This document shows positions 20,984 through 34,924 of a stretch of DNA of 64,000 bases, in pieces; position 1 is the first letter of the stretch, and each line of letters starts with the position of its first letter. Origin of the DNA: Nematostella vectensis. Taxonomy: Eukaryota; Cnidaria; Anthozoa; Actiniaria; Edwardsiidae. The DNA is taken from contig NC_064045.1 in NCBI RefSeq assembly GCF_932526225.1, positions 3,916,498 through 3,980,497 of the forward strand, read 5' to 3'. Below the pieces are notes generated by a model, which ran no database searches, was not told where the DNA came from, and worked only from the letters and a program-made list of their open reading frames with translations. Made by a program: the position numbers and the translations under genes.

Positions 20984-22491
20984 TTTATAATCTGCCTCGA
21001 CAGTTTTCTTTGGAATTTCTGCCTTATATGTATTTCTGGGACTTTTTATTGCAACATTTGCAAAGGAAAAATTGAAAAAAAATTGAAAAATTGAAAATTT
21101 TTTCAGGGGCGGATCCAGAAGTTTAGAAAAAGGGGGGGGGGGGGGGGCGAAGCAAAAGTTTCAAGAAAGGGGGGCGGACTTATTCTTCCTCCGTATATTT
21201 CCTTGCATTCGAACAAATCTGCGACTCAATAAAGCTCTCCGGGTCATGAACCGAGCGCTGGACTCTATTGTTCTCTGTGACAGTTGCTATGTGGCGTCTC
21301 AAGAACGGCTTGTTATTGGTTTCGCGGGAAAAGTAAAGCTTCATATATGGTCATTTTAGCCCTATAAATCGTGTATTTTGAACGTTTTCCCGCTGTTTTC
21401 GATACAGCAGGCTCAGGTTTGACAAGATGTAAACACCACGAGCGTTTGAGTAAGTTCCCAAGGAATGTGGCGAAGAAATGCGCTAAATTGCCTGGATTCA
21501 ACTGGAGACAAAGACACAGAGACTCACAAAATACGTTCTATCTGTATCAGGATATATTCGAACGAACTGAAACTTGGCAATCAAAAACTAGACACAATTT
21601 AAAAACTTTTCATCAGAGTACGCCATCGATTTATTTTTCATCGCGGAATAATCTCGAGCGGAACTTGAATTTTTATTTTTCGCAACTACTTTCTCGCATT
21701 TCAATTTTTTTGGAGCACTCTTATGAAAAGTTTTATTTTATCCTTAGGTATCATATACTGTGTTTATATTGGGTTACATTGAAATACGTTTGCTCTAGAG
21801 CGAAAATGGGCATTTTCGGGTTAATTAACAGCCTACGGCAAATAGCCGACTTCCTCGAATTTCTTTCAGATGACTAAAATGACAATTTTGTTATGAAGTT
21901 GGATAATGTATCTGTTTGTTGTAAAAGTTTCGACCATTTTTATGCAAAAGCGGCCTCATAAATGTAATTTGTAATTTAGGGTAATTTGAGCGCGTATTGC
22001 CTTTTTGCCTTTCGTAACGCTTCAATTTTAAGCCAAATGTCTGAAAAAAGGGGGGGGGGGGGTTACTACGTATTCAATCCAGGTCATTAATAGGAATTAT
22101 GAAGAGGGGTGGTCCAAGCATAAAGCCGTGCGGAACCTCGGAAGTAACGAAAATAAGTGACAAAGAGTTTACCCTTCTGAAACTTGCCTTGATTATGTTT
22201 ACCTTGAAACTTGCTACTGTTGTCTGTTACATAGGACTCAAATTACGATCAACCATAAATAAAATTTGCGATAAATCAAACAAATGCCGTTCAAGAACGA
22301 TATTTTGATCACTCTTGAGCGGGCACAGCTTACACACAGCGGTAAATCCCAGCACGCGCGGTATTACGTAAGTCATGATGTAACATCCTATCATGATAAC
22401 GTAACAAAGGTTGCTAAGGTTTCCGGCCAGATTTTCTACAGACCTCGAACTGATCGGTCGACATTTTTTCGCTCTTCAATTTTCCTAAAAA

Positions 22492-25400
22492 ATGTCTCAC
22501 AGGAACCCAGTTTACCGGGGCGGCTCGATGAAGAATTTATCCAGCAAAGACAAAGGTAGGTCACGTGAACACAAATGTCACGTGATCAAAGAGTCATGTG
22601 ACAATTTGACAAAAATTTGGAAGAAGAAGAAAGATGCGACTTTTAGCAAATGGGAAAAGCGACTTAGAAAAAAGAAAACGTTTACATTTAACATCAAGAC
22701 AAGGATTTGAGGGAAAAAGGCGGCCAATTTACAAGACCGACAGAAAAAGCAATATGGATTGAGTTCTCTGTCAAAAAACCGCCACTTGAAGCTGAAAGCA
22801 AGTTTTTTTTAAACTTTATTTTTATAAAATTTGCTAATTCTTGGTTTTCTTTTTCTTTAGATATCATCCTTCGGCAAAAGGTAAGTTGATGCCTTTAATT
22901 TTATTTTGATGGAAAAGGTTTCTGATGCGGGATATGTGATTCACATTAATTGGACAATTTTGGTAATGAGCTAGTGTTCTGTGCAACAAAAAAAACAATG
23001 AACGGAATCAAACGTCTCTCCATTTGGTTTTCTTTGAGTAAACAATTAGGCCTTCTTTCTTCATAAATATAAGTTAAGTTAACTAATTTTGCAATTCGCT
23101 CATTTCTTTGATAATCACATAGGCAATGTAGTCTGTGATAATTCTTCAGTGGGACATTTTAATTTTAATGGTTGTATAACATTACACATGTAGAAAACTG
23201 GGAGCTCATTACTCATTGATTACTCATATCAATGATTATTTGTATTCACTTTGATTCCAGGAGAAAAACCACAACAAGAAGCAAAGAGTTGAGGAAGTAA
23301 ACAAGTATGTGACATATTGTACATAGAAAGCTTTACGAGGGGAGCCTTTGACACATTGCAGGGCCTTGTTTATGTATATACACAATATTATGTGATGGAA
23401 GAAAGGAGGGGGGTAGTATCAAGGGGACAGGAGAAGGGGCAAGAAAAGGGAGATGAGAAAGGGATGGGAGAAGGGGCAAGAAAAGGGGGTTGAGAAGGGG
23501 ATGGGAGAAGGGGCAAGAAAAGGGGTTTGGGAAGGGGATGGGAGAAGGGGCGAGAAAAGAGGGTTGAGAAGGGAATGGGAGAAGGGGCAAGAAAAGGGGG
23601 TTGAGAAGGTAATGGGAGAAGGGGCGAGAAAAGGGGTTTGGGAAGGGGATGGGAGAAGGGGCGAGAAAAGGGGTTGGGGAAGGGGATGGGAGAAGGGGCA
23701 AGAAAAGAGGGTTGAGAAGGGGATGGGAGAAGGGGCGAGAAAAGGGGTTTGGGAAGGGGATGGGAGAAGGGGCGAGAAAAGGGGTTTGGGAAGGGAATGG
23801 GAGAAGAGGCAAGAAAAGGGGTTTAAGAAGGGAATGGGAGAAGGGGGAATCTATCATTCCCATGAAACAATTTTTCAGCTGTTATCCTTATAAGTTGCGT
23901 ACCTTGTTTTTGTTTATCAAAAAAGGTCTATTTCTGAGAACAGAAAACTTATGGAGGAACTATTAAAAGAACAGGTGAGTGCTAAAAAAGCTTTTTGACG
24001 AGCTGCTTACTTTAGATTTTTTGGAATCCAAATAATAAGAAAAATTATTTTTGGTAATTTAGGAGGAGCGAGACAAGCTAATGGAGGACAGGGAGAAGTA
24101 AGTATATTTTGATTACTAAATTATACAAAGAAAATATAATAAAAAACTATTTAAACTCTTCTTATAACAGTACTTACAGGTACAATAGTAATGCACAGTG
24201 GTCACTAACAGTCTATTTATATGCCAACAGCTGGATGTGCTCTTATATTGCTGGTCTTACCATGTCAGAGCTGGTCAACAAGGTGAGTTAGAAGCTACCA
24301 GTGGAAATAATTCTTTATTCACACGGGCATATCCAGGATTTAACAATGGAGTCTGCAGGTATAGGTGTTCCAAGTTAAGGCCTGCCTAAAATAGGCGGCA
24401 TGTAGCGTAAGGCATGAAGCGTGCGACATGACATGTTTCCAAGTTTAGCCACCAAAAGCATGAAGTGTGCGTCAAACTTTGTTTCTCAACTATCAGAGAA
24501 ACATTTCTTTGTTGGTGCTACAATGTCTTCCTGGGTGGCTAAACTAGGAGACATTCAGGTGACATGTATCACTTGACATGTTACCTTGTTTAGCCAGGCT
24601 TTATCTAAGGAAATATACTTTATCTAAGAAAATACATCTTTTTGACAGTTCATATGGTACATATTCCCACCCCTTACTATTTCATTGAATCATATCACAG
24701 ATCACTGGATTAAATTTTAAGCAACAAAAATATCAATTATCTTGGAAGTTTTTGAATGACTATCATCTGTTTTATTTCTTTTCAGACTGTCAAAATGTGC
24801 GATACTTGCGAGGCAGAAAGGTACAAAATTGCTATATTCTTCACTTACAGGTAGTTTAGAGTAGCCTGTATGCTACTCTAAACTAAATGATGACAACAAG
24901 TACACCTGCCAAATTTTCCGTTTCATCAGGGCAACTGATGAAGATTGAACAAGTCTGTTAAATTTAAGTAAACACATGAAAGATCTTTCTTTTGTAAATG
25001 TCTGTTCAATAACACTTATTTCTGGATTTCCTTTCAGTTCTATTGAGGATCTGCGCTTACAGAAGAAGAAAAGAGAAATAGAGCTGGTATTGAAATAATC
25101 TTATTTTATTGAGATCATATTGAGCTATCAACTATACAGTCAATGTGTTTTATTCCAGGTAGAGCAACAAGAAATCCTCAACAACCTGAAGAATACAGGA
25201 GATGACCTAGACAGGTAATAAACAAAATGATACTCCTTCTTGTACAACACTGACAAAAACCCTGGAACTTGTACCTTATTGCCTACCTTTAAACTCCAAC
25301 ACTGACAAAAACCCTGGAACTTGTACCTTATTGCCTACCTTTAAACTCCAACACTGACAAAAATCTTATTTGTCAAACTCAAAACTCCTGTACCCAGGAT

Positions 25401-26520
25401 TTTTCTTCGGGGGGGGGGGGGGGGGGGGGTGCGAAATCCGAAAAAGTGGACATAATTTTTCTGGGGGGGAGGGGGGGAGTTCTCTGAACACCCCGAAAAA
25501 AACAAATAAAGGATTTTTTATGCCTTTGCAAAATTGCCACGTGATGTTTATTGTCAGATTTGGTTATATACCAGACTGATCTAGCTTATGCTTTATAATT
25601 TTGTCTACAAATAGCACGTCTATTGAGAACCAAAAGTGGACCTTCGGCCGTTGTGGGGGGGGGGGTTGCTTTCGCACCCCCTGCACCCCCCCCCCCAACC
25701 TTCAAACTCCAACATTCTTCCTCATACAACACTGACAAAAACCATGGAACTCATATATTATACCTTTATTGTCTACCTTTAGGGAAATTGCCCTGCTGCA
25801 ACGTGAATTGGAAGAAGCAAAGGCAAAGCCAGCCACTGTAAGTGAAAACGATTATTGCAGGATTTCACATTTTTTGGGGCATGCCACACAAGAAGGATGA
25901 AATTACCTAAAATTGGACAAAATTTATATGTGGAAATATAGACTCATAAACTACCAGTATTAAAGATTGTAGATCACCTGCTCGATTTTGATGTTTATTC
26001 TCGAGGAAGCTTCAAAATAACAATCTACAAATGAAGTCTGATATGTGATTGACAATATTTGATCGAACATGTCTTGGTTACTCTCTTGAATTAGCCAATG
26101 TAAATGGAGACTTTGTGTGACTCGCCATTGAACGTTGGGGGGGGATAAAATGGCGGTGTAATTGGCCTACTTTATACTAATGGTTCAATTTTCATTTAGG
26201 CTGAGATTGCATGTCAGGCAAATGTAGAAATGTCAGACACACAAGTCCAAACAACTTGTGCCTCAACAAACGAATGTGAGACCCAGACAGAGGTCACAAA
26301 CACCATCAAAGTCACCCAAGAGACCCAGACCGACCCACTTCCAAAGGTCAGTGCCTAGGATCATAATTACTCAGACCTTTATACAATGTTCTTACCATGT
26401 TTATGTTTCCTATTTCAGAGGCGGGGTAACCCTGTGACCCGTGCCTGGCGGCGCTTGAGGGAGAGAGCGCGTGGTCTTCGAGACCGCCTCTTTCCTGGTG
26501 CTGCAGTTCCTGCCCTGTAA
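22492..26520 (+). CDS. Array gene copy 3: coiled-coil protein lacking exon 3, 235 aa, 12 exons
   Basis: Exons: 22492-22555, 22861-22880, 23261-23304, 23926-23974, 24063-24097, 24231-24282, 24786-24820, 25038-25086, 25159-25214, 25783-25837, 26200-26346, 26419-26520. Exon 3 and its flanks are deleted: the sequence jumps at about 23077-23083 from the block ending AAGTTAAG to CTAATTTTGC, which in other copies lie about 130 bp apart. Because exon 3 is 66 nt and begins and ends in phase 0, the reading frame survives, removing residues 29-50, about three heptads of the first coiled coil. The rest is intact, including both TQT motifs. Other changes: E52K, I60V, K146N, P155L, F237L, V241A, H247R. Confidence 0.83.
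23421..23848 (+). repeat. 38-bp minisatellite in intron 4, unit 3 (about 11 copies)
   Basis: Same unit and position. Overlapping Gly/Arg/Lys-rich and Pro/Ser/Phe-rich reading frames here are artefacts of the repeat. Confidence 0.93.
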
Positions 26521-26731
26521 GGGGCCACTGGAGGTAGCTAGCACAGCTTAAAGGATACCCCTACACATCGAAACATCTCAAGTATGTAGGGGATCAGCCT
26601 TACCATGTGATGATCTTTCCACCTTGCTTTGCTAGCTACCAGGACTGGCACACCTTTGCCAGACTGTACGTACTCCTTATACGATTTTATCAGAATGTGT
26701 ATTTTTTGACAGATTGACATCGGGCCAATTG

Positions 26732-26771
26732 CTCTAACATCTCCAACTCCAACTCTAACAGCTCTAACATT
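26732..26771 (+). repeat. 21-bp minisatellite, unit 3 (about 2 copies)
   Basis: Same repeat, nearly collapsed. Units 2 (about 19285) and 5 (about 42487) keep only a single partial copy. Confidence 0.8.
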
Positions 26772-28024
26772 TCCTTTTTTCTGTTTACAGGGGTTTGCCG
26801 ACTTTCCTAATTGGATTATAATTATCTATTATAAGTTGATTATTAATCTTATCAAATTATTTAATTATTACTTATTATCTGGGCCTCTCTGGATACATAC
26901 TAGTTTATTGCTCCAAATCTGAGAATTGTTTGACCTTATCATGACCCAAAGATTGAAGCTGACACCATTAGGCATATTTCTGGTATCAGCTTTGCAACAG
27001 ATATCTGATATTTTTAGCTTTTTACCATCAGAACAATTTATGCACTAGCACACCAATAATGCCATGGCTATTGGCTGTTATACACTCACATGTTTTTACA
27101 TATTTTTATAAGTCTACCGTTTAGTTGAGACCCATTCTGTGGTCACTATGGCATGTTGAGGGCCACACCCAGAGCACCTGTGCACCCCGTTCACCTAAGG
27201 GCGTCATCTGCACAGGTGTTCCTGATGAGTGGGGGTTGAGGCGGGAAAGGGTTCCGCGACACCATGTTTTCATGGGCCCACATGATTCCGAGTTGGGTGT
27301 GGCCCCTACAGATGTTGAACATTGAATTGCTTGTAGTGAGTGTATTAAAGTCAAGCTGGTATATGTAAATAGGAAAGAAAGAATGTCAAATAACAATAAC
27401 CATGTGTCATGGTGTGCATCCAAGAATTGTAAATAAAAAGAGTAAATAGTATACCGTATTTGCAGTCGAACTACAGAAATACACCATAACTGTGAATACA
27501 TATTGAATAAAATGACTGCATCATTGTAACAATACCTACATCCTTGTAGTTGATAATTGGGAGGAAAGATGTTAACCTAATACATCTTATTATTTTATCT
27601 TGTCCACCTGTCGCGAATGCCTACCTTCAAGGCAGTACCTAAGACAAAGAGTCCGAAATGAGGCACATCGATGGCATGGACAAGCCCGCGTCTGGTGGAT
27701 CACGCGCTAGCTCGGTGACGTCGGCGAAATGCCGCGAGCTTGGGCTTCCTGTGCCTAATCTCCATAGTCGTATATAGTGTTGAAGATTTATGTTAACGCA
27801 GAAACCAAGAAATTATCCGGAACTCCCATAAAAGTTCCAAGTAAGGAGGGGCTTTCTTTGTAAGTTCACTTCCGTACCGAGTTTGTCTCGAATGTGTTGA
27901 GCCGAGAGGGTCTGGTACTAGCACTCCATGTTACCCCAAAATCTAGGCGAACACATGGGGTATGACGTCATTACACATGGAGCATGACGTCATTAGAAAC
28001 CAGGATGTCTAGGGTTGGACCCAG

Positions 28025-28178
28025 CCTAGTCCCAGGCGGTCTTACCGGGTTTCCTGCGTTCATCCTAGTCCCAGGCGTTCTTACCGGGTTTCCTGTGTTC
28101 AGCCTAGTCCCGGGCGTTCTTACCGGGTTTCCTGTGTTGAGCCTAGTCCTAGGCGTTCTTACCGGTTTTCCTGTGTTT
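28025..28178 (+). repeat. 39-bp minisatellite in spacer, unit 3 (4 copies)
   Basis: Same repeat and position. Confidence 0.92.
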
Positions 28179-28292
28179 GGGTTTCCTGTGTATGGTAAGA
28201 GTCGGGACGTCACAGGAAACCGCTCGCCCCAGCCAAAAGGTTACCTCACGGTTTATTTCCGAGTACAGGAAACCCGGTTAGAACGCCTGGGA

Positions 28293-28739
28293 CTAGGCTG
28301 GATTTAGACTCCTACGAGCCGCTCTTAGGGAACGCGCTTCCCTTAGGCCCCACGAGCGCCTGCTCCACAGAGCGGCAAAACGAATTAGCCAATCAGCGTT
28401 CACTTTCCAAATTCTGGAAAGTTGACGTTGGCTGTTCACGGGCTTTGGATCCACGACGGCGCTTTCAGCTGGTCTCGGGCTCTTCACTCGTCGCTTCGTT
28501 GCCGTGAACGGTTCATTTATCTCGTGTTTTACACTCTCAACATGTTTCAATGCTCTTTCTAGTTTCGCAAGGCTTTTGTAGCACTTTGTACAAATAAAAA
28601 GACTGGAATGTTCCTTTGCATAAACACTAGGATCTTCTTCCGTCGAACATTTTATCAGTTCGACTAGATCTAGAGAGCTTGTCCTAAAAACATTTACTTT
28701 ACAAGCAGACACTGTCGTTAAACTGCTACAAATGAAGCA
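28293..28739 (-). CDS. Minus-strand CxxC ORF, unit 3 (possible exon)
   Basis: Same reading frame as unit 1 with few substitutions (SACK for SAGK, RTSS for RKSS, VYAKE for VYGKE). The frame stays open upstream of CFIC through a segment containing AETPKKTVEADYK, with no start codon, consistent with an exon having a splice acceptor. Confidence 0.35.
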   Translation of the reverse strand, partial: CFICSSLTTVSACKVNVFRTSSLDLVELIKCSTEEDPSVYAKEHSSLFICTKCYKSLAKLERALKHVESVKHEINEPFTATKRRVKSPRPAESAVVDPKPVNSQRQLSRIWKVNADWLIRFAALWSRRSWGLREARSLRAARRSLNPA

Positions 28740-30233
28740 TTTATAATCTGCCTCGACAGTTTTCTTTGGAGTTTCTGCCTTATATGTATTTCTGGGACAT
28801 TTTATTGCAACATTTGCAAAGGAAAAATTGAAAAACTTTCCAGGGGCGGATCCAGAAGTTTAAAAAGGGGGGGGGGGGAGGGGGCGAAGCAAAAGATTCA
28901 AGAAAGGGGGGCGGACTTATTCTTCCTCCGTATATTTCCTTGCATTCGAACAAATCTGCGACGCAATAAAGCTCTCCGGGTCATGAACCGAGCGCTGGAC
29001 TCTATTGTTCTCTGTGACAGTTGCTATGTGGCGTCTCGAGAACGGCTTGTGATTGGTTTCGCGGGAAAAATAAAGATTCATATATGGTCATTTTAGCCCT
29101 ATAAATCGTGTATTTTGAACGTTTTCCCGCTGTTTTCGATACAGCAGGCTCAGGTTTGACAAGATGTAAACACCACGAGCGTTCGAGTAAGTTCCCGAGG
29201 AATGTGGCGAAGAAATGCGCTAAATTGCCTGGATTCAACTGGAGACAAAGACACATAGACTCACAAAATACGTTCTATCTGTAGCAGGATTTATTCGATC
29301 GAACTGAAACTTGGCAATCAAAAACTAGACATAATTTAAAAACTTTTCATCAGAGTACGCCATCGATTTATTTTTCATCGCGGAATAATCTCGAGCGGAA
29401 CTTGAATTTTTATTTTTCGCAACTAATTTCTCGCATTTCATTTTTTTTTGGCGCACTCTGATGAAAAGTTTTATTCTATCCTTAGGTATCATATACTGAG
29501 TTTATATTGGGTTACATTGAAACGCGTTTGCTCTAGAGCGAAAATTGGCATTTTCGTCTTAATTAACAGCCTACGGCAAATAGCCGACTTCCTCGAATTT
29601 TTTTCAGATGACTAAAATGACAATTTTGTTATGAAATTGGATAATGTATCTGTTTTTTGTGAAAGTTTCGACCATTTTTATGCAAAAGCGGCCTCATAAA
29701 TGTAATTTGTAATTTAGGGTAATTTGAGCGCGTATTTGCCTTTTTGCATTTCGTAACGCCTCAATTTTAAGCCAAATGTCTGAAAAAGGGGGGGGGGGGG
29801 GGTGGTTACTACGTATTCAATCCAGGTCATTAATAGGAATTATGAAGAGGGGTGGTCCAAGCATAAAGCCGTGCGGAACCTCGGAAGTAACGAAAATAGT
29901 GACAGAGAGTTTACCCTTCTGAAACTTGCCTTGATTATGTTTACCTTGAAACTTGCTACTGTTGTCTGTTACATAGGACTCAAATTACGATCAAACATAA
30001 ATAAAATTTGCGATAAATCAAACAAATGCCGTTCAAGAACGATATTTTGATCACTCTTGAGCGGGCACAGCTTACACACAGCGGTAAATCCCAGTACGCG
30101 CGCTATTACGTAAATCATGATGAAACATTCTATCATGATAACGTAACAAAGGTTGCTAAGGTTTCCCGCCAGATTTTCTACAGACCCCGAACTGATCGGT
30201 CGACATTTTTTCGCTCTTCAATTTTCCTAAAAA

Positions 30234-33200
30234 ATGTCTCACAGGAACCCAGTTTACCGGGGCGGCTCGATGAAGAATTTATCCAGCAAAGACAAAGGTA
30301 GGTCACGTGAACACAAGTGTCACGTGATCAAAGAGTCATGTGACAATTTGACAAAAATTTGGAAGGAGAAGAAAGATGCGACTTTTAGCAAATGGGAAAA
30401 GCGACTTAGAAAAAAGAAAACGTTTACATTTAACATCAAGACAAGGATTTGAGGGAAAAAGGCGACCAATTAACAAGATCGACATAAAAAGCAATATGGA
30501 TTGAGTTCTCTGTCAAAAAACCGCCACTTGAAGCTGAAAGCAAGTTTTTTAAACTTTATTTTTATAAAATTTGCTAATTCTTGGTTTTCTTTTTCTTTAG
30601 ATATCATCCTTCGGCAAAAGGTAAGTTGATGCCCTTAATTTTATTTTGATGGAAAAGGTGTCTGATGCGGGATATATGATTCACATTAATTGGACAATTT
30701 TGGTAATGAGCTAGTGTTCTGTGAAACAAAAAAAAACAATGAACGGAATCAAACGTCTCTCCATTTGGTTTTCTTTTAGTAAACAATTAGGCCTTCTTTC
30801 TTCATAAATATAAGCTTATTGTTATGATATTTTTTTCAGACCGAAGAACTTGATGTTGCAATGCAAGAGATGAAAAGCCTAGAGAAGCTGGTCAAAACTC
30901 AAAAGGTATTAAACAAGCTGTCCGAATTAGGTTGATTTGAAAGAACACTAATTTTGCAATTCGCTCATTTCTTTGATAATCACAGAGGCAATGTAGTCTG
31001 TGATAATTCTTCAGTGGGACATTTTAATTTTAATGGTTGTATAACATTACACATGTAGAAAACTGGGAGCTCATTACTCATTGATTACTCATATCAATGA
31101 TTATTTGTATTCACTTTGATTCCAGGAGGAAAACCACGACAAGAAGCAAAGAATTGAGGAAGTAAACAAGTATGTGACATATTGTACATAGAAAGCTTTA
31201 CGAGGGGAGCCTTTGGCACATTGCGGGGCCTTGTTTATGTATATACACAATATTATGTGATAGAAGAAAGGAGGGGGGGGATAGTATCAAGGGGACAGGA
31301 GAAGGGGCGAGAAAACAGGTTGAGAAGGGGATGGGAGAAGGGGCAAGAAAAGGGGTTTGGGAAGGGGATGGGAGAAGGGGCAAGAAAAGGGGGTTGGGAA
31401 GGGGATGGGAGAAGGGGCGAGAAAAGGGGTTTGGGAAGGGAATGGGAGAAGGGGCAAGAAAAGGGGGTTGAGAAGGGGATTGGATAAGGGGCAAGAAAAG
31501 GGGGTTGAGAAGGGGATGGGAAAAGGGGCAAGAAAAGGTGGTTGAGAAGGGGATGGGAGAAGGGGCAAGAAAAGGGGTTTGGGAAGGGGATGGGAGAAGG
31601 GGCGAGAAAAGGGGGTTGAGAAGGGAATGGGAGAAGGGGCAAGAAAAAGGGGGTTGAGAAGGGAATGGGAGAAGGGGCAAGAAAAGGGGTTTGGGAAGGG
31701 GATGGGAGAAGGGGCGAGAAAAGGGGTTTGGGAAGGGGATGGGAGAAGGGGCAAGAAAAGAGGGTTGAGAAGGGAATGGGAGAAGGGGCGAGAAAAGGGG
31801 TTTGGGAAGGGGATGGGAAAAGAGGCGAGAAAAGGGGTTTGGGAAGGGAATGGGAGAAGAGGCAAGAAAAGGGGTTTAAGAAGGGAATGGGAGAAGGGGG
31901 AATCTATCATTCCCATGAAACAATTTTTCAGCTGTTATCCTTATAAGTTGCGTACCTTGTTTTTGTTTATCAAAAAAGGTCTATTTCTGAGAACAGAAAA
32001 CTTATGGAGGAACTATTAAAAGAACAGGTGAGTGCTAAAAAAAGTTTATTTGACGAGCTACTTACTTTGGATTTTTTGGAATCCAAATAATAAGAAAAAT
32101 TGTTTTTGGTAATTTAGGAGGAGCGAGACAAGCTAATGGAGGACAGGGAGAAGTAAGTATATTTTAATTACTAAATTATACAAAGAAAATATAATAAAAA
32201 ACTATTTAAACTCTTCTTATAACAGTACTTACAGGTACAATAGTGATGCACAGGGGTCACTAACAGTCTATTTATATGCCAACAGCTGGATGTGCTCTTA
32301 TATTGCTGGTCTTACCATGTCAGAGCTGGTCAACAAGGTGAGTTAGAAGGTACTGGAGGAAATAATTCTTTATTCACATGGGCATATCCAGGATTTAACA
32401 ATGGAGTCTGTAGGTATAGGTGTTCCAAGTTAAGGCCTGCCTAAAATAGGCGGCATGTAGCGTGTGCTATGAAGCATGCGACATGGCATGTTTCCAAGTT
32501 TAGCCACCAAAAGCATGAAGTGTGCGTCAAATTTTGTTTCTCAACTATCAGAGAAACATTTCTTTGTTGGTGCTACAATGTCTTCCTGGGTGACTAAACT
32601 AGGAGACATTCAGGTGACATGTATCACTTGACATGTCACCTTGTTTAGCCAGGCTTTATCTAAGGAAATATACTTTATCTAAGAAAATACATCTTTTTGA
32701 CAGTTCATATAGTACATATTCCCACCCCATACTATTTCATTGAATCATATCACAGATCACTGTATTAAATTTTAAGCAACAAAAATATCAATTATCTTGG
32801 AAGTTTTTGAATGACTATCATCTGTTTTATTTCTTTTCAGACTTTCAAAATGTGCGATACTTGCGAGGCAGAAAGGTACAAAATTGCTATATTCTTCACT
32901 TACAGGTAGTTTAGAGTAGCCTGTATGCTAGTTTAGAGCAATCAATGTAAACTAAATGATGACAACAATTACACCTGCCAAATTTTCCGTTTCATCAGGG
33001 CAACTGATGAAGATTGAACAAGTCTGTTAAATTTAAGTAAACACATGAAAGATCTTTCTTTTGTAAATGTCTGTTCAATAACACTTATTTCTGGATTTCC
33101 TTTCAGTTCTATTGAGGATCTGCACTTACAGAAGAAGAAAAGAGAAATAGAGCTGGTATTGAAATAATCTTATTTTATTGAGATCATATTGAGCTATCAA

Positions 33201-34498
33201 CTATACAGTCAATGTGTTTTATTCCAGGTGGAGCAACAAGAAATCCTCAACAACCTGAAGAATACAGGAGATGACCTAGACAGGTAATAAACAAAATGAT
33301 ACTCCTTCTTGTACAACACTGACAAAAACCCTGGAACTTATATCTTATTTGTCAAACTCAAAACTCCTGTACCCAGGATTTTTCTTCGGGGGGGGGGGGG
33401 GGGGGGGTGCGAAATCCGAAAAAGTGGACCTAATTTTTCTAGGGGGGGGGGGAGTTCTCTGAACACCCCGAAAAAAACAAATAAAGGATTTTTTATGCCT
33501 TTGCAGTATTGCCACGGGATGTTTATTGTCAGATTTGGTTATATACCAGACTGATCTAGCTTATGCTTTATAATTTTGTCTACAAATAGCACGTCTATTG
33601 AGAACCGAAAGTGGACCTTCGGCCGTTGTGGGGGGGGGGGGGGGTTGCTTTCGCACCCCCTGCACCCCCCAACCTTCAAACTCCAACATTCTTCCTCATA
33701 CAACACTGACAAAAACCATGGAACTCATATATTATACCTTTATTGTCTACCTTTAGGGAAATTGCCCTGCTGCAACGTGAATTGGAAGAAGCAAAGGCAA
33801 AGCCAGCCACTGTAAGTGAAAAGGAATATTGCAGGATTTCACATTTTTTGGGGCATGCCACACAAGATAGGATGAAATTACCTAAAATTGGACAAAATTT
33901 ACATGTGGAAATATAGACTCATAAACTACCAGTATTAAGGAATGTAGATCACCTGCTCGACTGTTTTTTATTCTCGAGGAAGCTTCAAAATAACAATCTA
34001 CAAATGAAGTCTGATATGTGATTGACAATATTTGATTGAACATCTCTTGGTTACTCTCTTGAATTAGCCAATGTAAATGGAGACTTTGTGTGACTCACCA
34101 TTGAACGTTGGGGGGGGGGGGGATAAAATGGCGGTGTAATTTGCCTACTTTATACTAATGGTTCAATTTTCATTTAGGCTGAAATTGCATGTCAGGCAAA
34201 TGTAGAAATGTCAGACACACAAGTCCAAACAACTTGTGCCTCAACAAACGAATGTGAGACCCAGACAGAGGTCACAAACACCATCAAAGTCACCCAAGAG
34301 ACCCAGACCGACCCACTTCCAAAGGTCAGTGCCTAGGATCATAATTACTCAGACCTTGATACAATGTTCTTACCATGTTTATGTTTCCTATTTCAGAGGC
34401 GGGGTAACCCTGTGACCCGTGCCTGGCGGCGCTTGAGGGAGAGAGCGCGTGGTCTTCGAGACCGCCTCTTTCCTGGTGCTGCAGTTCCTGCCCTGTAA
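30234..34498 (+). CDS. Array gene copy 4: coiled-coil protein, 257 aa, 13 exons
   Basis: Exons: 30234-30297, 30601-30620, 30840-30905, 31126-31169, 31979-32027, 32118-32152, 32286-32337, 32841-32875, 33107-33155, 33228-33283, 33757-33811, 34178-34324, 34397-34498. All in frame. Relative to copy 1: R41S, N55D, V112F, R128H, K146N, P155L, F237L, V241A, H247R. This is the longest unit (8191 bp), with about 16 copies of the 38-bp repeat in intron 4 and about 10 of the 21-bp repeat in the 3'UTR intron. TQT motifs and the basic C-terminus are unchanged. Confidence 0.84.
31291..31899 (+). repeat. 38-bp minisatellite in intron 4, unit 4 (about 16 copies)
   Basis: Same unit and position between exons 4 and 5 of copy 4. 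Confidence 0.93.
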
Positions 34499-34710
34499 GG
34501 GGCCACTGGAGGTAGCTAGCACAGCTTAAAGGATACCCCTACACATCGAAACATCTCAAGTATGTAGGGGATCAGGCTTACCATGTGATGATCTTTCCAC
34601 CTTGCTGTGCTAGCTACCAGGACTGGCACACCTTTGCCAGACTGTAAGTACTGCTGTTGAGATTTTATCAGAATGTGTCTTTTTATGACAGATTGACATC
34701 GGGCCAATTG

Positions 34711-34924
34711 CTCTAACATCTCCAACTCCAACTCTAACATCTCCAACTCCAACTCTAACATCTCCAACTCCAACTCTAACATCTCCAACTCCAACTCTAA
34801 CATCTCCAACTCCAACTCTAACATCTAACATCTCCAACTCCAACTCTAACATCTCCAACTCCAACTCTAACATCTCCAACTCCAACTCTAACATCTCCAA
34901 CTCCAACTCTAACAGCTCTAACAT
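34711..34924 (+). repeat. 21-bp minisatellite, unit 4 (about 10 copies)
   Basis: Same repeat in the 3'UTR intron of copy 4. One unit is shortened near 34825, shifting the minus-strand frame. Confidence 0.92.
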
